DNA of 64,000 nucleotides, from NCBI RefSeq assembly GCF_902703175.1, contig NZ_CACRYJ010000006.1, positions 124,001 to 188,000 of the forward strand. Direction: 5' to 3'. Positions 35,116 to 42,977 of this stretch are shown here, piece by piece. How positions within the stretch are numbered: position 1 is the stretch's first letter; the number at the start of each line of letters is the position of its first letter. Source of the stretch: Occultella aeris. GTDB taxonomy: Bacteria; Actinomycetota; Actinomycetes; Actinomycetales; Beutenbergiaceae. A program made the position numbers and the translations under genes. The notes beneath the pieces are model-generated. The model was not told the DNA's origin, ran no database searches, and was given only the letters and a program-made list of their open reading frames with translations.

Positions 35116-35154
35116 ATTGGCAAGGCAAACCTAAGTAAGGTAAGGCTCGCCTGA
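35116..35154 (+). promoter_or_regulatory. Second pair of iron boxes, before the HtaA-WxL gene
   Basis: Sites at 35116-35134 (ends AACCTAA) and 35136-35154 (starts TAAGGTAAGGC) each match about 13 of 19 positions of the DtxR consensus. They imply a separate iron-repressed promoter inside the heme cluster. Confidence 0.7.
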
Positions 35155-35194
35155 ATTGGCAAGCACTTCCCCCTCACAACAAGAGAGGCATCAC

Positions 35195-36586
35195 ATGCAC
35201 AGCACATCCGCGGCAGGATCGTCCGGCCGCCGCGTCCTGGCAGGGCTGGGGGCCCTGGCAGTCGCACTCTCGGCGGGCATAGCGATCGCGGCGCCCGCCC
35301 AGGCCGCAGTGACCGAGGTCGACGACGTCACCCTGCGCTGGGCCATGAGCGAGGAGGCCGGCGGCGGCGCCTACTTCGGCGGCTGCAACTTCCTCGTCGC
35401 CGGGGCCGCCGGCAACGCCGGCAGCAGCCGGGTCTGGACCGAGGCCGACGGCTTCTACCAGACCGAGGTCGGCAACGTCGCGATCGAGAAGCCGACCGCC
35501 GACGGCGGTTGGGCCCAGCCCACCTGGGCCACCAAGTGCCAGAACGCCAGCGGTGCGGCCGTGGGCACCGGCGCCGGCAGCACCACCGGAAACCAGGTGG
35601 TCCTGTCCGCCGGCACCGGCACCGTGGACACCGAGGCCGGCACCGCGGAGATCTCGTGGGACGGCGACTACACCGTGGTCTTCTACGGTGGCCTGACCTA
35701 CTGGACCGTCAGCGACCCCACCCTCACGGTGGCCGCGGACGGTTCCGGTACCCTCACCGGCACCGGGTCGGGCTGGGGAGCCTCCATGGAGGACCCGACC
35801 CTGTGGGAGGAGCTCACGCCGGCGGTGATCGAGCTCGCCACGTTCACCGGGCTGAGCGTCGACGCGGACGGCTTCACCGCGACGCCGGAGTACCTGGGCG
35901 TCGAGGTGGACCCTGGCGAGGGCGTCAGCCCGCAGGTCCGGACGGGTGCGAACTGGGGATCGTTCCCGCAGTCGTACGTGACCTTCCAGTACGCGACCGG
36001 TCAGTCCTCCTACTGGTACTCCTCGGGTGGCGCCGCCGACCCGAAGAAGCTGGCCGCGCCGGTCGCCGTGGCCTGGACGGTGGACGAGGGTGAGCCGGGC
36101 GAGTCCGGCGACGGCGACGTGCCGATCGAGGTGATCGTGCCCGAGCCGAGTGAGCCCGAACCGGGTGTGTTCTCCTGGACCATCCAGGGCAGTGGCGCCG
36201 TGAACCTCGGTACCGCCACCGCGAACGCGAGCGGCTTCGCAGCCAACGGCAACCTCCACTCGATCGCGATCGAGGACACCCGCGAAGGCGGCCAGCAATT
36301 CTCCATCTCGGGTGTGGCCGGTGCGTTCAGCTCCGGGTCGAACACCTTCGCCGGTGGCGCCCTCGGCTGGACCCCGGCGCTGACCGGTGAGCTCGCGGGC
36401 GTGCAGCCCGGGGCTCCGGTGGCGGCGGGCAACCCAGGTCTGGGTACCACCCAGACGCTCGTCTCCGCGTCGGCGGGTCACGCCCTCGGCACGGTCACGG
36501 TGGACGCGCAGCTCGCGCTGCTCGCCCCTGCGAACACCCCGGCCGGGGCGTACACCTCGACCCTGACCCTCACCGCGCTGGGCTGA
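35195..36586 (+). CDS. HtaA-like secreted protein 2 with WxL-like C-terminus
   Basis: 463 residues. Signal peptide ends at AAPAQAA (about 35). The HtaA-like domain repeats the motifs of its upstream paralogue: LRWAMSEE, YFGGCNFLVAG, GNVAIEKP, FYGGLTYWTVSDPTLTV, GWGASMED, GSFPQSY, SYWYSSGG. The last 150 residues (from FSWTIQGSG through LGWTPAL to YTSTLTLTALG) resemble WxL domains that attach non-covalently to peptidoglycan; there is no span or LPXTG. ATG 35195 follows AGAGAGG. Its own iron boxes and the DUF916 gene downstream suggest a cell-wall heme collector. Confidence 0.75.
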   Translation: MHSTSAAGSSGRRVLAGLGALAVALSAGIAIAAPAQAAVTEVDDVTLRWAMSEEAGGGAYFGGCNFLVAGAAGNAGSSRVWTEADGFYQTEVGNVAIEKPTADGGWAQPTWATKCQNASGAAVGTGAGSTTGNQVVLSAGTGTVDTEAGTAEISWDGDYTVVFYGGLTYWTVSDPTLTVAADGSGTLTGTGSGWGASMEDPTLWEELTPAVIELATFTGLSVDADGFTATPEYLGVEVDPGEGVSPQVRTGANWGSFPQSYVTFQYATGQSSYWYSSGGAADPKKLAAPVAVAWTVDEGEPGESGDGDVPIEVIVPEPSEPEPGVFSWTIQGSGAVNLGTATANASGFAANGNLHSIAIEDTREGGQQFSISGVAGAFSSGSNTFAGGALGWTPALTGELAGVQPGAPVAAGNPGLGTTQTLVSASAGHALGTVTVDAQLALLAPANTPAGAYTSTLTLTALG

Positions 36587-36621
36587 GCAGTACCCGTCCA
36601 GCATCCTCCGAGCAGTACGGC

Positions 36622-36662
36622 GACCCCGGTCGGCGGAGCCCAGCGCTCCGTGGGCCGGGGTC
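36622..36662. terminator. Two-tier stem-loop between the HtaA-WxL and DUF916 genes
   Basis: GACCCCGG (36622-36629) pairs with CCGGGGTC (36655-36662), and inside it CGGAGC pairs with GCTCCG. It lies 35 bases after the stop and 36 bases before the next ATG, so it may terminate or attenuate. Confidence 0.55.
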
Positions 36663-36697
36663 ACCGGCGGTCGCCCCCACGGCCGGAAGGAACCGAC

Positions 36698-37729
36698 ATG
36701 TACAGCGCCTCTCTTCGATCCCGCCCCGCGCCTTCGACGGCGCGCGTCCGGCGCCGCGATGTCGACACCGCGGCGGGGGCCCGCGCCCGGCCCATGCTGT
36801 CGGTCCTCGCGTTCGCGCTGCTGGTCGGCACCATCGTCGGTGGCCAGGCGCCGGCGGCCGCGGACGTCGCGACCGATGATCTGACCTGGAGCGTGGCCCC
36901 GGCGGACAACGACCATGGCGCCGGCCGCCCCAACTTCAACTACTCGGTGAGCCCGGGTGACGTCATCGCCGACGCGTTCGTGGTCACCAACCTCGGGACG
37001 GCGGAACTCCCGCTCGCGATTTACGCCGCGGACGGATACACCACCCCGCAGGGCCACCTCGACCTGCAGCCGGCCGACGTGGCGCCCGCGGATCTCGGCA
37101 CCTGGGTCACCCTCGAGACGACCGAGGTCACGCTCGGGGCAGGGGAGAGCGTCGAGGTGCCGTTCACGCTGGCGGTGCCCGTGGATGCGAGCCCGGGCGA
37201 TCATCCGGGCGGCATCGTCGCCGCCTACACGTCCTCGGCTGACGGCGGCACCGTCCGGCTCGATCGCCGCCTCGGCTCCCGGCTGCACGTGCGCGTCGCC
37301 GGCGAGCAGCACGTCGAGCTCGAGATCTCGAACGTGCACCTGAGCCAGGACCTCGCGATCAACCCGGTCGCCGCGGCGCCGACGGTCCTTACCTACACGG
37401 TCACGAACGTGGGCAACGTGCGCACCCTGGCCCATGAGTCCGTCACCCTCGGGGGCGCCGGCGGCACCGCCGTGACGGGAACCGTCGAGGAGATCATGCC
37501 GGGTTCCGCGGTGGAACGATCCGTGGTCCTGAGCGGGTGGCCACTGATCCGGGTCGGTGCCGAGCTGGTCCTCACACCGGAGGCGGTCGACGGCGTGATC
37601 GGCGCCGAGGTGGCCGCCCGCGCCAGCACCTGGGCCCTGCCATGGGGATGGATCCTGGTGCTGCTCCTGATCGTGGCAGCCGCCGTGGTGATCGGTGTGC
37701 GTCGCGGCCGTCGCGAGAGCGCGGCCTGA
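36698..37729 (+). CDS. DUF916 / WxL-interacting envelope protein
   Basis: 343 residues. Long signal region (span at about 33-50, AAADV), then the DUF916 peptidoglycan-binding fold: FNYSVSPGDVIADAFVVTN, ESVEVPFTLAVPVDASPGDHPGGIVAAY, a second beta domain, and a C-terminal span with basic tail. DUF916 proteins partner WxL proteins in Gram-positives, which fits the WxL-like end of the neighbour. GGAAGG precedes ATG 36698. It probably organises the HtaA-WxL protein at the wall. Confidence 0.82.
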   Translation: MYSASLRSRPAPSTARVRRRDVDTAAGARARPMLSVLAFALLVGTIVGGQAPAAADVATDDLTWSVAPADNDHGAGRPNFNYSVSPGDVIADAFVVTNLGTAELPLAIYAADGYTTPQGHLDLQPADVAPADLGTWVTLETTEVTLGAGESVEVPFTLAVPVDASPGDHPGGIVAAYTSSADGGTVRLDRRLGSRLHVRVAGEQHVELEISNVHLSQDLAINPVAAAPTVLTYTVTNVGNVRTLAHESVTLGGAGGTAVTGTVEEIMPGSAVERSVVLSGWPLIRVGAELVLTPEAVDGVIGAEVAARASTWALPWGWILVLLLIVAAAVVIGVRRGRRESAA

Positions 37730-37742
37730 GCCACCGGGTCGG

Positions 37743-38396
37743 TCAGGCGGCCCGCTCCAGCTGGAGGAGGGTCGCCTTCGCGGCCGGACCGCCCACGTAG
37801 CCTCCGAGCGAGCCGTCCGCACGCAGGACCCGGTGGCACGGCACGACGACCGGCAGTGGGTTCGTCGCGCAGGCGGAGCCGACGGCCCGGACGGCGCCCG
37901 GGTTCCCGACGTGGACCGCGACCTCACGGTACGTCTCCGTGTGTCCGTAGGCGATGTCCGGCAGGTGCCGCTGGACCAGGCCACGGAACCCATGGGACAG
38001 GCGACGATCCAGCGCGACGTCGAACGAAATGCGGCGCCCGGCGAAGTACTCCTCGATCTGCCGGGCTGCGGGCTCCAACCGGGCCGGAGCCCGCAGGACG
38101 CGGGGACCGATGCCGGTCGCGAGTTTGGTGAGGACCTCCTCGAAGCCCTCGCGTTCGTAGGCGACGCGGACGAGGCCGACGTCGGTGGCGGCGAGCAGGA
38201 GCCGCCCGACCGGGGTGTCGACCTCCGTGTAGGCGACGTCAAGAAGGCCCTGGTCCTGCGCGGCGTCCTCCAGTCGGCGGTGCAGGCGGGCCAGCACGTC
38301 GTCGTCGGGGGTGGTGCGCGCGATCAGGAGGGCAGCATCGTCGTTCGGCGGCATGGCAGTCGCGTTGGTGTTCGTGGGGGTGGCGTTCGTGCTCAT
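37743..38396 (-). CDS. ogt: Methylated-DNA-[protein]-cysteine S-methyltransferase
   Basis: 217 residues. The suicide active site is VVVPCHRVLRADGSLGGY (Cys near 184), and RGLVQRHLPDIAYGHTETYREVA is the DNA-binding helix region. It repairs O6-alkylguanine by accepting the alkyl group. An N-terminal extension of 45 residues is Asn/Thr-rich then helical. ATG 38396 overlaps the stop of the sigma-factor gene by four bases, so the two are translated together. Confidence 0.92.
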   Translation of the reverse strand: MSTNATPTNTNATAMPPNDDAALLIARTTPDDDVLARLHRRLEDAAQDQGLLDVAYTEVDTPVGRLLLAATDVGLVRVAYEREGFEEVLTKLATGIGPRVLRAPARLEPAARQIEEYFAGRRISFDVALDRRLSHGFRGLVQRHLPDIAYGHTETYREVAVHVGNPGAVRAVGSACATNPLPVVVPCHRVLRADGSLGGYVGGPAAKATLLQLERAA

Positions 38397-38902
38397 CGGT
38401 GGTGTCCTTCCTCGGCAAGTCCGATCAGGTGCGGGTTGCGACGCAGCGATTGCAGCCCGTCCGCGGCGGCACGGCGGACGGCCGCCGGCGTGCCGCCGAT
38501 GAGTTCGGCGGTCTGGGTGTGGGCGAGGCCGCCGAGGTAGTGATAGGCGACGGCGAGCCGTTGCCGCTCGGGCAGGGCGGCCACGGCGGTCCAGACGTCC
38601 GGGTCCGTCCCGCCCGGGACGCCCAGCGTCGAGGCCCGGTCCGGTACTGCCTCGGTGGGGATCGCGAGCCGCGCCCGCGAGCGGGTGACGTCGATCGCCT
38701 TGCGATGCGCAACCCGGACCAGCCAGGCCTGGACGTTGGTGTCCTCCGGGAGGTCCGGCCACTCCCGCAGGGCTGCGAGGAACGTCTCGGACCAGGCGTC
38801 GTCGGCATCCGGACCGGGGCCCAGGACGGCGCGACAGACCCGCAGGACGGTGCCGCCGTGGCGGGCCACCGCTTGCTCGAAGGGCTGTTTCATCGTCATC
38901 AC
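38393..38902 (-). CDS. ECF-type RNA polymerase sigma factor, coupled to ogt
   Basis: 169 residues. Region 2 (DDAWSETFLAALREW, VQAWLVRVAHRKAIDVTR) and region 4 (ALPERQRLAVAYHYLGGLAHTQTAELIG) are present, and no C-terminal extension or anti-sigma partner is seen. ATG 38902 is used, with alternative ATGs at 38899 and 38893. Because it sits upstream of ogt with an ATGA overlap it may direct its own transcription and an alkylation response, taking a role like Ada in enterics; that is inference. Confidence 0.85.
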   Translation of the reverse strand: MMTMKQPFEQAVARHGGTVLRVCRAVLGPGPDADDAWSETFLAALREWPDLPEDTNVQAWLVRVAHRKAIDVTRSRARLAIPTEAVPDRASTLGVPGGTDPDVWTAVAALPERQRLAVAYHYLGGLAHTQTAELIGGTPAAVRRAAADGLQSLRRNPHLIGLAEEGHHR

Positions 38903-38963
38903 TTAGGTAGACGCGCATGGAGCCGAGAATGTGAGGTCTGCGGGTCAAGCCTAGGATCCGACC

Positions 38964-39341
38964 ATGGACCCGCTCTCCGAAGCAGACACGAACGCGGTGA
39001 TCGCGATCGTCATGGACCTGGCGCGCGCCGGCAGCACCGACGAACTCCTGGAGTTCTTCGATCACGGGCTCGACGTCGACGTCCGCGATGCCGACGGGAA
39101 CACCGCCCTCATGCTGGCCGCCTATCACGGTCACGAAGGCGCCGTCGCCGCGCTCATCGAGCGGGGCGCGGACGTGGACCTGCGCAACAACCGGGACCAG
39201 TCACCGGTCGCCGGCGCCCTGTTCAAGGGCGAGGACGAGATCGTCGCCGCCCTACGCGCGGCCGGCGCGGACCTGGACGCCGGGACCCCCAGCGCCCGCG
39301 CGACCGCCGAGATGTTCGGCCGGGCCCACCTGCTCGCCTAG
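38964..39341 (+). CDS. Ankyrin-repeat protein next to catalase
   Basis: 125 residues with about three ankyrin repeats: DADGNTALMLAAYHGHEGAVAALIERGADVDLRN is the clearest (core GNTALMLAAYHGH). No signal peptide. ATG 38964 lies six bases after TAGGAT (38952-38957): leaderless type. It converges on the catalase gene. In several bacteria small ankyrin proteins are encoded beside catalase genes and support catalase activity, so a similar helper role is possible. Confidence 0.85.
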   Translation: MDPLSEADTNAVIAIVMDLARAGSTDELLEFFDHGLDVDVRDADGNTALMLAAYHGHEGAVAALIERGADVDLRNNRDQSPVAGALFKGEDEIVAALRAAGADLDAGTPSARATAEMFGRAHLLA

Positions 39342-39425
39342 CCCCGCCGTCGACCGCGAGGTTGTTGACTTGGCAGACCCGCGACCAGCCAACGATGTCG
39401 CGTTCGGGATCACAGGCGAAGCAGA

Positions 39426-39457
39426 CGGCCCGGTCACCGCGGAAGGTGACCGGGCCG
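39426..39457. terminator. Bidirectional terminator between ankyrin and catalase genes
   Basis: CGGCCCGGTCACC and GGTGACCGGGCCG form a perfect 13-bp stem with loop GCGGAA, placed between the two convergent stops. Confidence 0.85.
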
Positions 39458-39488
39458 CCGTCGACCGCTGTCCGCGGTCGGTAGCGGA

Positions 39489-40997
39489 TCAGACGAGTTC
39501 GCTGATCCGGTCGTCGTCGCCGAGCGCTCCGGCCCGGTGGGCTTCGATGGCGCGGCGCACGCCCTCGCCGTAGGCCGGGTCGGCCTGCGTGCAGTGGTGG
39601 ATGTGCCGCTCGATGGTGACCTCGCGGGCCCCGTCGATCGCGCGGGCGGTGTTGGCGAACAGAGCGCGCTGCTGCTCCGGGCTCATCTGCCGGAACAGGT
39701 TGCCCGGCTGCTCGAAGTAGTTGTCGTCGTCCTCGCGGTACTCGAACCGGTCCGCCGGCCCGTCCAGCGCGAGCGCCGGCTCGGCGAAGGCGGGCTGGTC
39801 GGAGAAGCGGCCGTAGCTGTTCGGGGTGTAGCCGGGCACGCCGCCCTGGTTGCCGTCCACGCGCATCTGGCCGTCGCGGTGGTAGGTGTTCACGTTGGTG
39901 GCCCCGCGGGGGTGGTTCACCGGGATCTGGTGGTGGTTCACGCCCACGCGGTAGCGCGCGGCGTCACCGTAGGAGAACAGCCGTCCCTGCAGCATCCGGT
40001 CGGGGGAGACGCCGACTCCGGGCACCAGGTTGCTCGGGGTGAACGCGGCCTGCTCGACGTCGGCGAAGTAGTTCTCCGGGTTCCGGTTGAGCTCGAACTC
40101 GCCGACCTCGATCAGCGGGTAGTCCTTCTTCGACCAGACCTTGGTGACGTCGAAGGGGTGGAAGCGGTAGTCCTTGGCGTCCGCCTCCGGCATCACCTGG
40201 ATGGAGAAGGTCCACTTGGGGTGCTCGCCGCGCTCGATCGCGTCGAACAGGTCCCGCTGCGCGGACTCGCGGTCACCGGCCACCAGCGCGGCGGCCTCGG
40301 CGTCGGTGAGGTTCTTGATGCCCTGCTGCGTCCGGAAGTGGAACTTCACCCAGAACCGCTCGTTCGCGGCGTTGATGAAGGAGTACGTGTGGGACCCGAA
40401 GCCGTGCATGTGCCGGTAGCCGTCCGGGATGCCGCGCTCGGACATCACGACGGTGACCTGGTGCAGAGCCTCGGGCAGGCTGGTCCAGAAGTCCCAGTTG
40501 TTCTCGGCCGAGCGCATGTTGGTGCGCGGGTCGCGCTTCACGGCGCGGTTCAGGGCCGGGAAGTGGTGGGAGTCGCGCAGGAAGAACACTGGGGTGTTGT
40601 TGCCGACGACGTCCCAGTTGCCCTCCTCGGTGTAGAAGCGCAGGGCGAAGCCGCGGATGTCGCGCTCGGCGTCGGCGGCGCCGCGCTCACCGGCGACGGT
40701 GGAGAACCGGGCGAACATCTCGGTCTGCTTGCCGACCTCGGAGAACAGCGCGGCCCTGGAGTACCGGGTGATGTCCTGCGTCACGGTGAAGGTGCCGAAC
40801 GCGCCGGATCCCTTGGCGTGCATGCGGCGCTCCGGGATGACCTCACGGCTGAAGTGGGCCAACTTCTCGAGGAACCACACGTCCTGGAGCAGCATCGGGC
40901 CACGCGGACCGGCGGTGACGGCGTTCTCGTTGTCCGGAACGGGGGCACCGGCCGCCGTCGTCAGGGGCCGAGTGTTGTCATGGAACTGTTCGGTCAT
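39489..40997 (-). CDS. katA: Heme catalase, small-subunit clade
   Basis: 502 residues. The distal His lies in [12 protein letters not shown] (about 61), the distal Asn in [11 protein letters not shown] (about 132), and the proximal heme-ligating Tyr in [14 protein letters not shown] (about 342). It decomposes hydrogen peroxide in the cytoplasm. AAGGAG lies nine bases before ATG 40997. The Fur-family gene ends 14 bases upstream, so the two form an operon controlled from the palindrome at 41495. Confidence 0.94.
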   Translation of the reverse strand: MTEQFHDNTRPLTTAAGAPVPDNENAVTAGPRGPMLLQDVWFLEKLAHFSREVIPERRMHAKGSGAFGTFTVTQDITRYSRAALFSEVGKQTEMFARFSTVAGERGAADAERDIRGFALRFYTEEGNWDVVGNNTPVFFLRDSHHFPALNRAVKRDPRTNMRSAENNWDFWTSLPEALHQVTVVMSERGIPDGYRHMHGFGSHTYSFINAANERFWVKFHFRTQQGIKNLTDAEAAALVAGDRESAQRDLFDAIERGEHPKWTFSIQVMPEADAKDYRFHPFDVTKVWSKKDYPLIEVGEFELNRNPENYFADVEQAAFTPSNLVPGVGVSPDRMLQGRLFSYGDAARYRVGVNHHQIPVNHPRGATNVNTYHRDGQMRVDGNQGGVPGYTPNSYGRFSDQPAFAEPALALDGPADRFEYREDDDNYFEQPGNLFRQMSPEQQRALFANTARAIDGAREVTIERHIHHCTQADPAYGEGVRRAIEAHRAGALGDDDRISELV

Positions 40998-41011
40998 TCC
41001 GTGATGCTCCT

Positions 41012-41488
41012 TCAGTGGTGATGGTGGGAAATCTCTGGACGAGGCGCGACCGGATCGGCGGTGCCGGCCTGGCACGCGGGGCAGATGCCCCAGTAGGTGA
41101 CCTCGACGGCGTCGATAATGAAGCCGGGCGCCTGGGGGACGGCGAGCGGGATCGCGCCCGGAGCCCCGTGGACGTCGGTCAGCGCGCCGCAGCGCCGGCA
41201 GACCGCGTGCTGGTGGTCGTCCCAACGCAGCCCCTCGTAACGCGCCGACGAGTTCGGGAGATCGATCCGCCGCGCCAGATCCGCGTCGACGAGCGTCTTC
41301 AGGACGTCGTAGACGGCTTGGGTGGAGCAGCCGCCGATCCGCTCACGGACCAGCCCGACGATCGTCGCGGCGTCTTGGTGAGGGTGCTCGTGGATGACCA
41401 TCAGGACGGTCACCCGCGGCCGTGTCACACGCAGTGACGCCCCCCGCAGAAGCTCCTCCGCCTCCGACTCGATCACCCCTGCAGTCAA
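41012..41488 (-). CDS. Fur-family regulator (CatR/FurA/PerR-like)
   Basis: 158 residues. Winged helix with [21 protein letters not shown] and [20 protein letters not shown], the metal-site motif [17 protein letters not shown], and a second CPAC pair, so a structural zinc site is likely. Context with catalase points to a peroxide sensor. The protein ends in four His residues (ISHHHH), unusual. The start is uncertain: TTG 41488 is the longest; GTG 41476 is possible. A palindrome just upstream should be its operator. Confidence 0.88.
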   Translation of the reverse strand: MTAGVIESEAEELLRGASLRVTRPRVTVLMVIHEHPHQDAATIVGLVRERIGGCSTQAVYDVLKTLVDADLARRIDLPNSSARYEGLRWDDHQHAVCRRCGALTDVHGAPGAIPLAVPQAPGFIIDAVEVTYWGICPACQAGTADPVAPRPEISHHHH

Positions 41489-41494
41489 TCACCT

Positions 41495-41515
41495 TTTCTG
41501 GATTCATTCCAGAAA
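41495..41515. promoter_or_regulatory. Fur/PerR-type operator
   Basis: TTTCTGGA-N5-TCCAGAAA, 8-base perfect arms, seven bases upstream of the fur start. It contains a 7-1-7-like TCTGGAATGAATCCAGA core on the minus strand, the size expected for a Fur-family dimer. Confidence 0.75.
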
Positions 41516-41560
41516 GGGCCGGGTGTCCTGAGTCACAGCGTGGCCCCAGGCGCCCAGGTG

Positions 41561-42790
41561 TCAGCCGAGAATGATCCAGAGCAGCGCGACGAGGATGAGC
41601 ACCGCGCCGCCGGCGAGGATGCCGGGCAGCGCCGACATGGCGGAGGTCGCCGTCGCTGGTGGTTCGAAGGAACGGGCGACGGCGGGGGTCGCCACCCGGG
41701 GCTCGTTGCCATCGGTGGGGGGTGCGTCGGGCGAGTCGGCCACGGCCGCCTCGTCGTGGTCGTGGTCGTGGTCACGGCCCGCCTCGTCGTCCGCGGGACC
41801 GAGGCCGTCGCCACCGACCCTCGGGCGGTCGAGCAGAGTGACGCCGTCGTCGGAGTCGATGTCGACGGTGGTGTCGACGTCACCGGTCGCCCCGGCGGTC
41901 GCGGGCCGCGGCGTGCGCACGAGGGCGCCGGCAGCGGGGTTCGCGGGATCGATGATCATCGTCGGCAACGACTCGCTCAGGGCTGCGCCGGCGTCCGGGG
42001 AGAGCGTGATGCCGTCGGTGACGGCACCGGCGAACACCGGCGCCACCTCGAGCGGGTCGCTGTCGCCGTCGGGCTCGGTGACCACATCGGCCACCACCAC
42101 TGTGACGTTGTCCCGGGTCCCCAGCACGAGCGCCGCGTTGATCAGGCCGCGGGCCGCCTCGGCCGGGTCCGGCCGGGTCAGCAGTTCACCGATGTGCTCT
42201 GCGGACAGGTAGTCGGAGAGGCCGTCGCTGCACAGGAGCAGCCGGTCCCCGGGGGTCACCGTCAGGGCGATGATGTCCAGGTCGGCCCCGCCGGGCTGGT
42301 CGTCGAGGGAGCGGAGCAGCATCGACCGATAGGGGTGGGTGCGGGCCCGCTCCGGGGTCAGCTGACCCTGGTCGATGAGCCGCTGCACGTGCGTGTGGTC
42401 GGTGGTGACCTGGTAGAGCGAACCCTCGTGCAGGCAGTAGACGCGGGAGTCCCCGATGTGGCCGATGGTCAGCTGCTCGCCGTCGCTGGCCACCGCGACC
42501 AGGGTGGTACCCATCGACTCGAGCATGGCGTCGGCCTCGGACATGCCCTGGAGCGCCTGCCTGGAGGCCCGTCCCGCGGTCAGGAACTGGGCGGGGAGGT
42601 CCGTGCCGGGGGAGTGCTCCACCTCGGCGAATACCCGCACGGCCACGCTCGAGGCGACCTCGCCGGCCGCGTGCCCGCCCATGCCGTCGGCGAGCACCAG
42701 CAGCCGTGGGCTGCCGAGGGCGGAGTCCTCGTTGTTCGTCCGGACGGTCCCGAGGTCGGTCAGCACGGCGTAGCGGAAACTCACCGCCAT
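41561..42790 (-). CDS. PP2C-family Ser/Thr protein phosphatase with membrane anchor
   Basis: 409 residues. Catalytic domain (1-240) has TNNEDSAL, VLADGMGGHAAGE, IGHIGDSRVY, LLLCSDGLSDYL and GTRDNVTVVV, the metal-binding aspartates of PP2C. An acidic, His/Asp-rich linker (including a DHDHDHDE run) leads to a single C-terminal span. ATG 42790 is chosen; GTG 42799 is possible. It resembles PstP, but no Ser/Thr kinase is next to it; instead a degenerate kinase-flippase fusion lies upstream on the same strand. Confidence 0.88.
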   Translation of the reverse strand: MAVSFRYAVLTDLGTVRTNNEDSALGSPRLLVLADGMGGHAAGEVASSVAVRVFAEVEHSPGTDLPAQFLTAGRASRQALQGMSEADAMLESMGTTLVAVASDGEQLTIGHIGDSRVYCLHEGSLYQVTTDHTHVQRLIDQGQLTPERARTHPYRSMLLRSLDDQPGGADLDIIALTVTPGDRLLLCSDGLSDYLSAEHIGELLTRPDPAEAARGLINAALVLGTRDNVTVVVADVVTEPDGDSDPLEVAPVFAGAVTDGITLSPDAGAALSESLPTMIIDPANPAAGALVRTPRPATAGATGDVDTTVDIDSDDGVTLLDRPRVGGDGLGPADDEAGRDHDHDHDEAAVADSPDAPPTDGNEPRVATPAVARSFEPPATATSAMSALPGILAGGAVLILVALLWIILG

Positions 42791-42941
42791 CGTGTGCACC
42801 GCCTCTGACTGTCAGCCGCCTTCGGGGGCGGGGGCTTGGGAGCGAGTCTCACCCTACAACGCGGGAGGGGGCCGAATCTGCATCGCAACGGACCGAGGTG
42901 CCCATGTCCTGGAGGCGGGCCGCCGGTGCTGCCGCCGCGCC

Positions 42942-42956
42942 CGAGCGTTGCGCTCG
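42942..42956 (-). terminator. Short hairpin after the pseudokinase-flippase gene
   Basis: CGAGCG-TTG-CGCTCG begins 22 bases beyond the stop codon on the minus strand; six pairs only, so weak. Confidence 0.35.
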
Positions 42957-42977
42957 CGGGAGCGTCACGCCGCCGGG

